A program made the translations under genes and the position numbers. Below are positions 9,077 to 18,640 of a stretch of 53,735 bases of DNA, one piece after another. The number at the start of each line of letters is the position of its first letter. Position 1 is the stretch's first letter. A model generated the notes under the pieces. The model was given only the letters and a program-made list of their open reading frames with translations. It searched no databases and was not told the origin of the DNA. Source of the stretch: Fibrobacter sp. UWP2 (GTDB lineage: Bacteria > Fibrobacterota > Fibrobacteria > Fibrobacterales > Fibrobacteraceae); contig NZ_FQYM01000022.1 of NCBI RefSeq assembly GCF_900141705.1, positions 1 to 53,735 on the forward strand, read 5' to 3'.

Positions 9077-10669
9077 ATGAGTAACTACTACAACATGCCG
9101 AAACTCCCGACCGAGAATAGCCCGAAGGTGGAAATCTTCGTGGACGACAAGCCGGTGATGGTTCCTGGCGATACGAACCTCCTCGAAGCCCTCAAGGCTG
9201 TCGGGATTGAAACTCCCCACGTATGTTACCATCCTTACCTTCCGGTATCGGGTAACTGCCGCCAGTGTCTGGTGGAGCAGGAAGGCCCGCGTGGTCGCAT
9301 GCTCGTGATTGCATGCTATACGCCGGTCGCTCCGGGAATGAAAATCTACACGCCCGCCTCTAGCGCCCGCGTGAAGAACGCCCGCAAGGCGACGCAGGAG
9401 TTTATGCTGGTGAACCACCCGCTCGATTGCCCGATTTGCGACAAGGCCGGTGAATGCACCCTGCAAGAAAACTACATGGAAGCGGGTCAGAACGAATCCC
9501 GCATGCGCCCCGAATATGGCAAGAACTACCACGGCAATCCCGAGCACCAGTTCATTGATGCGAAGGGCCAGGTGCGTGGCGGAAAGCACGTCGACATTGG
9601 TCCGCGCATTTTGCTTGACGAAGAACGCTGCGTGCAGTGCGACCGCTGCGTGCGCTTTATGCGAAGCATTGCGAAGGACGAACAGCTGCAGCTCGCCGGC
9701 CGTGCCGACCACACTTATATTACCACGTTCCCGGGCGAAAAGCTGGACCACGAGTACGACTTGTGCGTGACGGATGTGTGTCCCACGGGCGCCATGACCG
9801 CCAAGTACTTCCGCTTCCAGAAGCGCGTATGGCTTTTGAGCCACACGCCGACCATCTCGATGGACGATTCCCTGGGCGCAAACATTTGGTTGGACCATGC
9901 CGACGGCCGCATCTACCGTGTGATGCCGCGCTGCAACCCCGAAGTGAACCGCAGCTGGCTCTCCAATACGAGCCGTCTCGCTTTCCAGGGCTTTAACAAG
10001 AACCGCTTGCCTTCGATGAACATCTCGAACTACACCTTCGGCAATGGGAAAATCGCCCTGGTTGCCGGCGGCTCCTGCACCATTGAAGACCTTGCCGCTC
10101 TCCGCGTCCTCAAGGAATCCCTCGGTGACCGTGCGGAACTCTTTGGTGGAAGTCTCCTCAAGGTCGGTAATCCCGACGGCATCGCCAAGAGCGGTGACCC
10201 GGTGGCGAACCGTGCCGGCATGAAACTCTTGGGCTTTGCCGACGTGGCCGACTTTGTGAAGCGCATTGGCGAGTTCGAAACGCTTTTGACGCTCAATGCC
10301 GATCTCTATGGCGAAGATCCCTCTGTCGAGAAGACGCTCGATAAGCTCAACTGCCGCATCGCCCTCTCTGCCTTCGACGATGCCACCGCCAAAAAGGCGA
10401 CGCTCGCCCTTGGTGTGAAGCACTGGAGCGAAGTGCAGGGCACCATGGTGAACTGCCTCAACATTCTGCAAAAGTTGAACCCCTGCCCGGTCTGCCCCGA
10501 CGAAAACATCCCGGCTGCCTACGAAGTGGTTTCGGCGCTCGCCGGCCAAAAGTTCGAAAGCGCCGCCGCCGCGTTCAAAAAGGCGGGCGAGTTCGCTCCG
10601 GTCCTTGCCGGTTTGACTTACGACGCCATCAAGAGCACAGGCAAGCTCCTTGAAGGAGGTAACGCATAA
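9077..10669 (+). CDS. nuoG: NADH-quinone oxidoreductase subunit G, short form
   Basis: The 75-kDa type subunit, relaying electrons through several Fe-S clusters. N1b ligands: C50, C61, C64, C80. N5: H114, C118, C121, C127. N4: C185, C188, C191, C235. After these comes part of the molybdopterin-oxidoreductase-like domain, but the protein stops at 530 residues, much shorter than the 780-910 of Thermus or E. coli. I chose the ATG at 9077 (MSNYYNMPKL), 4 bases after the nuoF stop. The frame is also open further upstream within nuoF, but that part reads as nuoF out of frame. The stop codon overlaps the nuoH start by one base. Confidence 0.94.
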   Translation: MSNYYNMPKLPTENSPKVEIFVDDKPVMVPGDTNLLEALKAVGIETPHVCYHPYLPVSGNCRQCLVEQEGPRGRMLVIACYTPVAPGMKIYTPASSARVKNARKATQEFMLVNHPLDCPICDKAGECTLQENYMEAGQNESRMRPEYGKNYHGNPEHQFIDAKGQVRGGKHVDIGPRILLDEERCVQCDRCVRFMRSIAKDEQLQLAGRADHTYITTFPGEKLDHEYDLCVTDVCPTGAMTAKYFRFQKRVWLLSHTPTISMDDSLGANIWLDHADGRIYRVMPRCNPEVNRSWLSNTSRLAFQGFNKNRLPSMNISNYTFGNGKIALVAGGSCTIEDLAALRVLKESLGDRAELFGGSLLKVGNPDGIAKSGDPVANRAGMKLLGFADVADFVKRIGEFETLLTLNADLYGEDPSVEKTLDKLNCRIALSAFDDATAKKATLALGVKHWSEVQGTMVNCLNILQKLNPCPVCPDENIPAAYEVVSALAGQKFESAAAAFKKAGEFAPVLAGLTYDAIKSTGKLLEGGNA

Positions 10670-12024
10670 TGGATATTATTGAATCCAAAACCTGGATTGA
10701 ATGGGTCATCACCATAGCGAAGTTCGCCTTCTGCTTTGTGCCGGTCCTTTACATCCTTCTTTTGATCCCGATGGAACGCCGCGGCGCTGGCTTTATGCAA
10801 GACCGCCAAGGCCCGAACCGTTCCTACATCAAGATTCCCTACTTTGGCAAAATCCGCCTGTTCGGCTATGTGCAGAACATGTGCGATGGAACCAAGCTGT
10901 TCTTCAAGGAAATGTTCGCGCCCGCGGGCGTGAACAGAGTGCTCTACTACGTGGCGCCGGCCATCCCGTTCGCTATCGTGTTCTTGAGCCCCTGCGTGAT
11001 TCCGTGGTTCGGGCCGATGGTGTTCGACTGGGGCGGCAAGATGGTGCGCATTCCGGGCTCGATTATCGATTCCGACGTGGGCGTGCTCTTGCTCATGGGC
11101 TTCTCTTCGCTTTCCGCCTTCGGTGCGATTCTAGCGGGTTGGGCTTCCAAGTCCAAGTACACTTTCCTCGGTGCCCTGCGTACGAGTTCCATGACGATCA
11201 GTTACGAAGTCTGCCTGGGCCTCTCCCTCATGGGCGTGCTGCTCCTCGCGGGTTCCTTCAACCTGACCGACATCGTGACTTGGCAGGAACACCACGTGTG
11301 GGGCATCGTTGCCCAGCCGGTGGCGTTCTTCTGCTTCCTTATTGCAAGCATCGCCGAGACCGGCCGTGCCCCGTTTGACGTTGCCGAAGGTGAACCCGAA
11401 CTGGTCGCCGGTTACCATACCGAATATGGCGCCATGCAGTTCGGCCTCTTCTACATGGGAGAATACTCCCACATTTGCATCAACAGCTTCCTCATCGCAA
11501 CGCTCTTCTTGGGAGGCTATGCGGTTCCGTTCGTGACGACCGAGACCATGCAGGCCCACATGGGTGGCGCTCTCGCCATCCTTTGCGGAATCCTCGCGTT
11601 CCTCGTGCTCGCCTTCCTCCACATGCTTTACCGTTATTCCAAAAAGCTCGCTGCGACCAAGCAGACGCACCGCATGGTCGTGCTGCAAGAGTACAAGCTG
11701 TACAAGCTGGTCGCCTGGGTGGCGGTTGTTGTGCTCGTCGCCTTGGGTGTCGCCTCCTGGTTCTTCTATAACCCGGCGAACTTTGTGGTGAACGGCGTGG
11801 CCGTGGGCAGCCTTGCTACTGCCGTTGGCACAGCGCTTATCCACTTGCTCGTGCTCGTGGTCAAGAGCGTGTTCTTCTGCTGGGTGTGGATTTGGGTCCG
11901 CTGGACACTCCCGCGCTTCCGCTACGACCATGTGATGAACCTCGGCTGGAAGATCATCTTGAACGTTGCGTTGCTGAATCTCGTGGTGACTGCGGTCATC
12001 GCGAAACTCCTGGGAGGTAACTAA
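10669..12024 (+). CDS. nuoH: NADH-quinone oxidoreductase subunit H, enlarged
   Basis: Membrane subunit at the junction with the peripheral arm; it forms part of the quinone channel. Conserved stretches are ERRGAGFMQDRQGPNR (36-51), ETGRAPFDVAEGEPELVAGY (230-249) and the C-terminal WIWVRWTLPRFRYDHVMNLGWK. At 451 residues it is about 100 longer than usual. The surplus sits between the helix near 300-320 and the conserved final block near 400. It contains a Lys-rich loop and one or two extra hydrophobic segments (about 346-365 and 375-395). It overlaps its neighbours by single bases. Confidence 0.95.
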   Translation: MDIIESKTWIEWVITIAKFAFCFVPVLYILLLIPMERRGAGFMQDRQGPNRSYIKIPYFGKIRLFGYVQNMCDGTKLFFKEMFAPAGVNRVLYYVAPAIPFAIVFLSPCVIPWFGPMVFDWGGKMVRIPGSIIDSDVGVLLLMGFSSLSAFGAILAGWASKSKYTFLGALRTSSMTISYEVCLGLSLMGVLLLAGSFNLTDIVTWQEHHVWGIVAQPVAFFCFLIASIAETGRAPFDVAEGEPELVAGYHTEYGAMQFGLFYMGEYSHICINSFLIATLFLGGYAVPFVTTETMQAHMGGALAILCGILAFLVLAFLHMLYRYSKKLAATKQTHRMVVLQEYKLYKLVAWVAVVVLVALGVASWFFYNPANFVVNGVAVGSLATAVGTALIHLLVLVVKSVFFCWVWIWVRWTLPRFRYDHVMNLGWKIILNVALLNLVVTAVIAKLLGGN

Positions 12025-12593
12025 TGGCTCGCGTTATTAGACAAAAACCCATGAACTGGATTGAACGCCTCTACATTTTTGAGTGCCTTAGGGGCTTGTT
12101 CACCACTTTGAAGCATGCGGCCCGCGGTCTGTTCCGCTACGAGACCCTCCCGACGATTTCTTACCCGGAAGGCCAACCCGAAATCCGCAACACTTACCGC
12201 GCCAAGCACCGCTTGATGCTCCGCCCTGATGGCACGCCCCGTTGCGTAGCTTGCGGCATGTGTGCGGCAGCCTGTCCGGCGCACTGCATTTTCATTGAGG
12301 CCACCCAGAGCGACGACCCGCGCATCGAAAAGCGCGTGATGCGCTTTGACATTGACCATTTGACTTGCGTGTTCTGCGGTCTTTGCGTCGAAGCCTGCCC
12401 GGTGGACGCCCTTCGTATGGATACGAAGAAGATTGTGTTTGAACACCGCACCCGCGAAGAATTTGTGGCCCACTTGAGCGACCTCACGGACTGGGATCCG
12501 GCGGATTACCCCGAAGACGCCCAGAGCCAAGTTGCCCCCGGTGGAACCAAAAATGCCGAGGCCCTCAAGGTCTGGGGAATGGAGGTTAAGTAA
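12024..12593 (+). CDS. nuoI: NADH-quinone oxidoreductase subunit I
   Basis: The 23-kDa type ferredoxin-like subunit carrying [4Fe-4S] clusters N6a and N6b. Two CxxCxxCxxxCP motifs are intact: C74, C77, C80, C84 and C115, C118, C121, C125. The amphipathic N-terminus (WIERLYIFECLRGLFTTLKH) fits the membrane-lying helix of the family. At 189 residues it is normal. Start and stop overlap nuoH and nuoJ by one base each. Confidence 0.96.
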   Translation: MARVIRQKPMNWIERLYIFECLRGLFTTLKHAARGLFRYETLPTISYPEGQPEIRNTYRAKHRLMLRPDGTPRCVACGMCAAACPAHCIFIEATQSDDPRIEKRVMRFDIDHLTCVFCGLCVEACPVDALRMDTKKIVFEHRTREEFVAHLSDLTDWDPADYPEDAQSQVAPGGTKNAEALKVWGMEVK

Positions 12594-13135
12594 TGCTCGC
12601 TCTATTGTACTTCATTATCTTGGCGGTCATCGCCTTGGGTGCCGCGGTTTGCGTGCTCCTGAGCCGTCATCCGCTTTATGGTGGGCTTTCGCTCATCGTC
12701 TCGATGGTTTCCCTTGCCGGTATTTACGGCCTTGTTGGGAGCCCGTTTTTGGGAGTTGTGCAAATCATGGTCTACGCCGGAGCCATCATGATGCTCGTGA
12801 CGTTCGTGATCATGGTGCTGAACGGCGCCCGCGATAGCCACACGCCCATGTTCGACAAGGTCTCGCTCTTTGTGATTCCTGCGGTCATCGTGCTTGCCGG
12901 CCTTGTGGGTTTTGCCCTGGTCCGTGCCCCGCTCGCCTTTGACGCGGCGACGCTTCGCGGTTCTGTGGCTCTCACTTCCCGTTCGCTCTTTGACGTGGCC
13001 CAGACGGGTCCGGGTTACTTTATGCTTTTTGAAGTCCTCGGTCTTTTGCTGCTTTCGGCTATGGTCGCCGCTGTGCTCCTCGCCAAAAAGCGCCTTGGCT
13101 CTGTGGCGTCTGAAAATACGGAGGAAAAACACTAA
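12593..13135 (+). CDS. nuoJ: NADH-quinone oxidoreductase subunit J
   Basis: A five-helix membrane subunit next to NuoK, part of the proton path. The signature is FLGVVQIMVYAGAIMMLVTF, typical of the NuoJ third helix (the pi-bulge region). Its 180 residues and its position between nuoI and nuoK agree. The start overlaps the nuoI stop and the stop overlaps the nuoK start by one base (TAATG). Confidence 0.95.
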   Translation: MLALLYFIILAVIALGAAVCVLLSRHPLYGGLSLIVSMVSLAGIYGLVGSPFLGVVQIMVYAGAIMMLVTFVIMVLNGARDSHTPMFDKVSLFVIPAVIVLAGLVGFALVRAPLAFDAATLRGSVALTSRSLFDVAQTGPGYFMLFEVLGLLLLSAMVAAVLLAKKRLGSVASENTEEKH

Positions 13136-13449
13136 TGGAACTCCAGCCTATATTTATTCAGATTCTCGCCTTGGCGATTTTCGCCATCGGCCTCATGGTG
13201 GCGATTTCCCGCCGCAATATGTTCTTTGTGCTCATGGGCATTGAACTTGCCCTGAACGCCGTGAACTTGAGCTTTGTCGGTTTTGCAAAGACCTTGCCTG
13301 CCGACATGAGCATTGCGGGCCAGGTGGTTCCGCTGTTCGCTATCGCCGTTGCCGCCGCCGAGGCGTGCGTCGGTTTTGCCATGGTCATCATGTTGTTCCG
13401 CAAAAAGGAGAGCATCGATGCCGATAACTATTCGAACATGAAGGGGTAA
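13135..13449 (+). CDS. nuoK: NADH-quinone oxidoreductase subunit K
   Basis: A small three-helix subunit related to MrpC and part of the proton path. Conserved acidic residues lie in the second and third helices (VLMGIELALNAVNLSF and VAAAEACVGFAMVI). The 104-residue length is typical. It is preceded by nuoJ with a one-base overlap; nuoL follows after 6 bases. Confidence 0.96.
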   Translation: MELQPIFIQILALAIFAIGLMVAISRRNMFFVLMGIELALNAVNLSFVGFAKTLPADMSIAGQVVPLFAIAVAAAEACVGFAMVIMLFRKKESIDADNYSNMKG

Positions 13450-13455
13450 TAAGCT

Positions 13456-15402
13456 ATGACATATTTACCGCTTTGGCTCATTCCTCTGTTCCCGCTGGTG
13501 GCGACCCTCTTGCTGGGCGCTATCGCGGTGACTTCCGCTTCCAGCAAAAAGGGACCCGATGAGGGAATCGTTGGCGGTCTTGCCGTCATTTTCCCGGCGC
13601 TCTCATTTGCCGTAGTCGCGGTCCTCGCTTACTCCATGCCCGAGGCCGGCATTCGCGAAACGCTTTGCAACTGGATTGACATTCCCATGTTCAAGGCCGA
13701 TTTCGGATTCCTGTTCGACGGTCTTTCACGCATCATGCTCCTCTTTGTGACGGGCATCGGCACCCTCATCACGCTGTACTCGATTGGTTACATGCATGGC
13801 GATCGCGGCTTTGCGCGTTTCTTTGCCTACATCAACCTCTTCCTCTTCAGCATGATTGTGCTCGTGCTCTCCGACAGCTTGCTCTTGACGTTCCTCGGTT
13901 GGGAAGGCGTGGGCCTTTGCTCTTACCTGCTCATCGGTTTCTGGAACAAGGACCTCAATAACTGCAAGGCGGCGAACAAGGCTTTCATTGTGAACCGCGT
14001 TGGCGATATTGGGTTCCTGCTCGGCATGCTCTGCCTCGTCACTATCGGTGGCGCCGGCATTTTGAATTACGATGCGCTGAACCAGTTTATCCAGATGATT
14101 GTTGCCGGGAACCATGTCGACATCGTGATTCCGGTACTCTCTCTGGCAGGCCTTCTCTTCTTTATCGGTTGTACGGGCAAGTCCGCCCAGATTCCGCTCC
14201 TCACTTGGCTTCCCGATGCCATGGCGGGTCCGACTCCGGTTTCGGCCCTTATCCATGCGGCGACGATGGTGACTAGCGGTGTCTACCTGTTGGCGCGCCT
14301 TGGCAATATGTTCGCGCTTTTGCCGCTGATCCTGAACATCATTACGGTCATCGGCATGTTCACGGCTCTCTGGGCCGCCATTGCAGGCCTCTTCCAGAAT
14401 GACATCAAAAAGGTGCTCGCTTATTCGACCATCAGCCAGTTGGGCTACATGTTCATGGCGGCAGGCGTTTGCGCCTATGACGCCTCCATTTTCCATGTAT
14501 TCACCCACGCCTTCTTCAAGGCGGCGCTCTTCCTTGGCGCCGGTGCCGTGATCCACGCGCTCGCCGGTGAACAGGACATGCGCAAGATGGGCGGCCTTAT
14601 CAAGAAGACTCCGGTGACGGCTTGCGTCATGATTTTCGCGTTCCTCGCGATTATCGGCTTCCCGGGCTTTGCCGGCTTCTGGTCCAAGGACTTGATTTTG
14701 GAAAGGCTGTTCATGAACGGCTCTGCCGGTGTGGTGTTCTATACAGTCGGCCTCTTCACGGCTGTGATTACCGCAGTGTACATGAGCCGCCTGATGATCC
14801 TCACTTTCTTTGGCGAGTATCGCGGTTCCAAGGAGAGCGAGGAGCATATTCACGAGGCTCCGGCTTCGATGCTCATCCCGATGGTGGTGCTCGCGTTCGG
14901 TGCAATCTTTGCCGGTTACCTGTGGGCCGATTCCATGGGCATCAAGTTCTTTAGCGAGACGCTCGCCCCGGTGGTTGGCGCTGCCCAGGCCTACAACGCC
15001 CCGGCGCACGCCCATGTGAACCCGATGATCTTTGCCGGTCTTGGAACGCTTGCCGCTCTGGTCGGTATGTTCATTGCCTACAAGGTTTACGGCAAGGCCC
15101 GTGTTCCTGCCGCCAAGGGATCCTCTGCCCCCGAGGGCTACAAGGCCACTTGGACGTTCTTCTTCGATATCCTGCACAAGTATTGCGGCATCATTCCGGT
15201 GACCATATTGGCTTGGATTTGCGATGTCGTGGTCGACAAGATTTTGCAAGCTATCCAATGGACTGTCGGAGCTATTGCCACAATCGTGGGCGACGGCGCT
15301 ACGGTTTTCCAGGTCCGCAAGGTTCGCCTGCAGGTGGCGTTTAGCATAGTAGGCGTCGCCGCACTTGTTCTAGTTGTACTTTTGACTGGAGGGATTGTCT
15401 AA
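13456..15402 (+). CDS. nuoL: NADH-quinone oxidoreductase subunit L
   Basis: The distal antiporter-like proton-pumping subunit. The antiporter core includes WEGVGLCSYLLIGFW (conserved Glu), KSAQIPLLTWLPDAMAGPTP (conserved Lys), SALIHAATMV and DIKKVLAYSTISQLGYMF. The remainder holds the long C-terminal lateral helix and last membrane segment. Length is 648, close to normal. It overlaps nuoM by one base. Confidence 0.96.
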   Translation: MTYLPLWLIPLFPLVATLLLGAIAVTSASSKKGPDEGIVGGLAVIFPALSFAVVAVLAYSMPEAGIRETLCNWIDIPMFKADFGFLFDGLSRIMLLFVTGIGTLITLYSIGYMHGDRGFARFFAYINLFLFSMIVLVLSDSLLLTFLGWEGVGLCSYLLIGFWNKDLNNCKAANKAFIVNRVGDIGFLLGMLCLVTIGGAGILNYDALNQFIQMIVAGNHVDIVIPVLSLAGLLFFIGCTGKSAQIPLLTWLPDAMAGPTPVSALIHAATMVTSGVYLLARLGNMFALLPLILNIITVIGMFTALWAAIAGLFQNDIKKVLAYSTISQLGYMFMAAGVCAYDASIFHVFTHAFFKAALFLGAGAVIHALAGEQDMRKMGGLIKKTPVTACVMIFAFLAIIGFPGFAGFWSKDLILERLFMNGSAGVVFYTVGLFTAVITAVYMSRLMILTFFGEYRGSKESEEHIHEAPASMLIPMVVLAFGAIFAGYLWADSMGIKFFSETLAPVVGAAQAYNAPAHAHVNPMIFAGLGTLAALVGMFIAYKVYGKARVPAAKGSSAPEGYKATWTFFFDILHKYCGIIPVTILAWICDVVVDKILQAIQWTVGAIATIVGDGATVFQVRKVRLQVAFSIVGVAALVLVVLLTGGIV

Positions 15403-17135
15403 TGCTGTTGCATCTCCTTGTCATTGCCCCGTTTATTGCCGCCATCCTCATGGTGGCGACTTCCAAGGAAGACCCCAGTTCTTCTTCGCGTTTGGCGTTC
15501 TTGTTTGGCATTGGCTTTGTCGCCCTCTCGGTGATGCTTGTGGCCAACGGCAACATGGCGACCAACCCCGTGGAATGGTTCCGTATTCCCGGGACCAAGG
15601 GCCCGGTCTTCTATTACCTGTATAGCCATGGGCTGGGTGCTTGGATGGTGTTCCTGTCTTGCACCCTCTCACTTGTGGCGCTTGTTATTGCCCGCGCGAC
15701 AACTTGCAAAAACTACCGCAACTTCGCCATTGGCATCTTTAGCCTGATGGGCGCCATGAACGGCACCTTCCTCGCTGCCGATGCCGTGCTGTTCTTCTTC
15801 TTCTTCGAAGCCATGGTGATTCCGGCCGCGGTGCTTATCGCTGGCTTTGGCGGCAAGGACCGTAGCAAGGCCGCGATGACCTTTGCTATTTACACGTTGG
15901 TGGGCTCCGCCCCGATGATGGTCGCCTTGTGGTACTTGCTCACGATTGCTGACAACTCTTTGTTGCTCTCCCTCGCGGTCGCTCTGCAGAGCCTCCCGGC
16001 CGATAGGCAAATGGTTATTCTCGCAAGCTTCTTGCTAGCCTTCCTTGTGAAGACTCCTATCTTCCCGTTCCACGGTTGGCAGGCAATCACCTATGCCGAG
16101 GCCCCGGCTCCGCTTTCGGCCATCCTCACGGGTGCCATGAGCAAGGCGGGTGTGTTTGGCTTTATCGCCTGGGTGCTCCCCATTTTCCCGCTCTCCATGA
16201 ACGTGGTCACGGTCATGATGTGGCTGGGACTTGTGACGGCTGTTTACGGTGCCCTGATGGCGCTCCGTGCCACCGACGGCAAAAAGCTGTTGGCGTTTAG
16301 CTCCATGAGCCACTTGGGTCTTGCCGTGGCGGGTGTGTTCAGCCTTTCGGAGGCGATGCTCCCCGCGGTTCTCGTTCTCTTGGTCGCCCATGGAATTTCT
16401 GCCGGTGCGCAGTTCTTCTTGATGGGCGTTGCCGAGCGCATGACTGGCACTCGCGAACTCGACCAGCTTGGTGGTCTCGCCAGCAAGAATCCTGTGTTCA
16501 GCACCCTCTTTGGGGCTGCCGGTATTATGAGCCTTGCGGTTCCCGGTACGGCGGGCTTTGTCGGTGAATTCACGGTGCTCCTCTCCCTGTGGGATATGGG
16601 GCCGTTCCCGGCCTTGGTCATGGGCTTCAGCATGATTCTCTCGGCCGCCTACATGCTCCGCTTTATCCAGAAGGTCATCTTTGGCAAGCAGGCTCGCGAA
16701 TACGAAGAAGGCAAGCGGATTTCTGGTTTGGAAGGCGCCTCCATTGGCGTCATGACCGCGCTCCTCTTGGTGTTCGGTTTCCATCCCGCCTTCATTACCA
16801 ATTCCCTCCACTTGTTCGATGAACAGGCTGTTGAACAAATGGCTGACGTCAACAAGATGCTCGACGGCGATGCCGAAGATGCCGACGAGGAAGAAGCCGA
16901 TGAACCGGTGCAGGCGATGACCGACGAGGAAATCGCCCGGCTCGATTCGACGCTCAAGGCGAACGGCTTTAGCGACGAGGAACGCAAGTCCCTCATTGCC
17001 CAGGTGACGGGCATGACGGACCAGCTGGCTGCCGCCGATTCCGCCGATGCGGCGAAGGCCGCCGGCTCCGCAGCCGCTACGGATTCTGCCAAAACAAATG
17101 TTGAAGCTCTGGACAAGGAGGCTTCCCATGACTAA
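15402..17135 (+). CDS. nuoM: NADH-quinone oxidoreductase subunit M with acidic C-terminal tail
   Basis: An antiporter-like proton-pumping subunit. Conserved regions are FFFFFEAMVIPAAVLI (conserved Glu), LAFLVKTPIFPFHGWQ (conserved Lys) and KLLAFSSMSHLGLAVAGVF. The membrane part ends near residue 467. The last 110 residues are hydrophilic, first strongly acidic (DGDAEDADEEEADEP) and then rich in Ala, Ser and Asp with a helical pattern. Such a tail is not usual in NuoM. The last 8 bases overlap the start of nuoN. Confidence 0.94.
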   Translation: MLLHLLVIAPFIAAILMVATSKEDPSSSSRLAFLFGIGFVALSVMLVANGNMATNPVEWFRIPGTKGPVFYYLYSHGLGAWMVFLSCTLSLVALVIARATTCKNYRNFAIGIFSLMGAMNGTFLAADAVLFFFFFEAMVIPAAVLIAGFGGKDRSKAAMTFAIYTLVGSAPMMVALWYLLTIADNSLLLSLAVALQSLPADRQMVILASFLLAFLVKTPIFPFHGWQAITYAEAPAPLSAILTGAMSKAGVFGFIAWVLPIFPLSMNVVTVMMWLGLVTAVYGALMALRATDGKKLLAFSSMSHLGLAVAGVFSLSEAMLPAVLVLLVAHGISAGAQFFLMGVAERMTGTRELDQLGGLASKNPVFSTLFGAAGIMSLAVPGTAGFVGEFTVLLSLWDMGPFPALVMGFSMILSAAYMLRFIQKVIFGKQAREYEEGKRISGLEGASIGVMTALLLVFGFHPAFITNSLHLFDEQAVEQMADVNKMLDGDAEDADEEEADEPVQAMTDEEIARLDSTLKANGFSDEERKSLIAQVTGMTDQLAAADSADAAKAAGSAAATDSAKTNVEALDKEASHD

Positions 17136-18606
17136 TTTCATTAACCTTTTGCCGATTGCCATCGTCGCCGTGGGCGCGCTTGTTTCGCTTGCCGCCGAAC
17201 CGTTCATTAAGGACGAGAACAAGCACAAGATCCTCCCGTGGATTGCGGCGATTGCCATTGTATTTGGCATGGGCGGTTTTGCCTTTGTCAATACCGATAC
17301 GCTCTACAACCTGTTTGCCATGGATCCCGTCCGCCGTCTGCTCGGTATCGCGGTGCTCCTCTGCGCATTCCTCGGTGTGGCCGGTACTCAGTGGACTTTA
17401 GGCCGCGAAAAGTTCAAGGGTGGCGAAGCCTACGGCCTCCTGCTCTTGGCGACTTGCGGCGCGCTGTTCATGACGCAGGCGATTGACTATGTTGCCTTGT
17501 TCCTCGGCATGGAACTGACTAGCTTCCCAGTGTACGCTCTTGTGGGTATCCGTCGTCACGAAGAAAACGCTGGCGAAGGCGTGTTCAAGTACTTTGTCTC
17601 GGGTGCGGTATTTAGCGCCTTGTACCTCTATGGTGTCGCCATGATTTATGGCGCTACCGGCAGTACGCATTTCTTTGCCTCGATTCTCGATGGCCGTGGC
17701 CCGATTTTTGCCGTGGGCATCTTGTTCGTGATCTTTGGCCTGCTCTTTAAGGCGGGCGCTGCTCCGTTCCACTTCTGGGTGGCCGACGTCTACACGGGCG
17801 CATCTGTCGCCGTGACGGGCTTTATGGCCGCCGTCGTGAAGGTGGGCGCCTTGGCGGCTCTCGGTTCTGTGTGGCTTGGCCTTTTGGTGACCAAGGCTGC
17901 GACCGCCCCTGCTTGGAATTTGGCGGAGCCGGTCACAATCGGTAGCCAGTCGCGTTCGCTTTACTTGGTGGTCTTGGTTGTCGCCATCCTCTCCATGGTC
18001 GTTGGCGCCTTTAGCGGCTTGGCTCAAAAGTCCATCCGCCGCATTATGGCGTTCTCTGCCGTGATGAACGCCGGCTTCATTGCAATCGGTTTCTTGCTCC
18101 CGAACTATGCCGGTAACGGTTCTGTGCAGCTCGGCCCCATGGTCTACTTCCTTGTGACCTACGCCGTGGCGAGTGCGGGTGCCCTCACGGGTATCGCTTA
18201 CCTCTCTGGCAGGGAAGACAAGAAGGAAAATCTCGATGATATCCAGGGCGTAGGACGCCGCCGTCCGTTTGTTGCCTTGAGTGTTACGGTTTGCTTGGCA
18301 AGCCTTGCCGGCCTCCCGCCGGTGGCCGGGTTCCTCGCCAAGTTCACCTTGTTCACGGACGCCTTTAGTGCCGGCCTTGGCAAGCTCGCCGCCTTTGGCT
18401 TTGCGCTTTCCCTGGTGGCTGCGGTTTACTACCTCCGTGTAGCATACGCCCTGTTCGCTCCGCGCAAGTGCGACTGTGAAGAGGAAAAGTGCTGCTGCAA
18501 GGGGACGAACCCGTCTTACGGTTACCTGCTCAAGTTCGGCGTGGCTATTGCTGGCCTGGCACTCCTTTTGGTCGGAGTGATGCCGAGCCTTGCGCTGATA
18601 GTGTAA
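17128..18606 (+). CDS. nuoN: NADH-quinone oxidoreductase subunit N with Cys-rich loop
   Basis: The third antiporter-like subunit. Family motifs are [39 protein letters not shown] and [18 protein letters not shown] start it at ATG 17128 ([11 protein letters not shown]), preceded by AAGGAGG, rather than further upstream where the frame is only open inside nuoM. It then has 492 residues. Between the last two helices a loop reads [14 protein letters not shown], five cysteines in ten residues (C448, C450, C455-457), which I do not know from other NuoN proteins. It ends the complex I set. Confidence 0.95.
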   Translation: MTNFINLLPIAIVAVGALVSLAAEPFIKDENKHKILPWIAAIAIVFGMGGFAFVNTDTLYNLFAMDPVRRLLGIAVLLCAFLGVAGTQWTLGREKFKGGEAYGLLLLATCGALFMTQAIDYVALFLGMELTSFPVYALVGIRRHEENAGEGVFKYFVSGAVFSALYLYGVAMIYGATGSTHFFASILDGRGPIFAVGILFVIFGLLFKAGAAPFHFWVADVYTGASVAVTGFMAAVVKVGALAALGSVWLGLLVTKAATAPAWNLAEPVTIGSQSRSLYLVVLVVAILSMVVGAFSGLAQKSIRRIMAFSAVMNAGFIAIGFLLPNYAGNGSVQLGPMVYFLVTYAVASAGALTGIAYLSGREDKKENLDDIQGVGRRRPFVALSVTVCLASLAGLPPVAGFLAKFTLFTDAFSAGLGKLAAFGFALSLVAAVYYLRVAYALFAPRKCDCEEEKCCCKGTNPSYGYLLKFGVAIAGLALLLVGVMPSLALIV

Positions 18607-18640
18607 GGCTCGCCCCGGCTCACAAAGAAAAGGTACGAAC

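Noticed and set aside
13726-15258. 510-codon open frame on the minus strand
   Set aside because: Antisense to nuoL, whose helices and conserved charged residues are unmistakable.
17047-17127. N-terminal extension of nuoN
   Set aside because: It is the nuoM coding sequence read in another frame; ATG 17128 has AAGGAGG before it.
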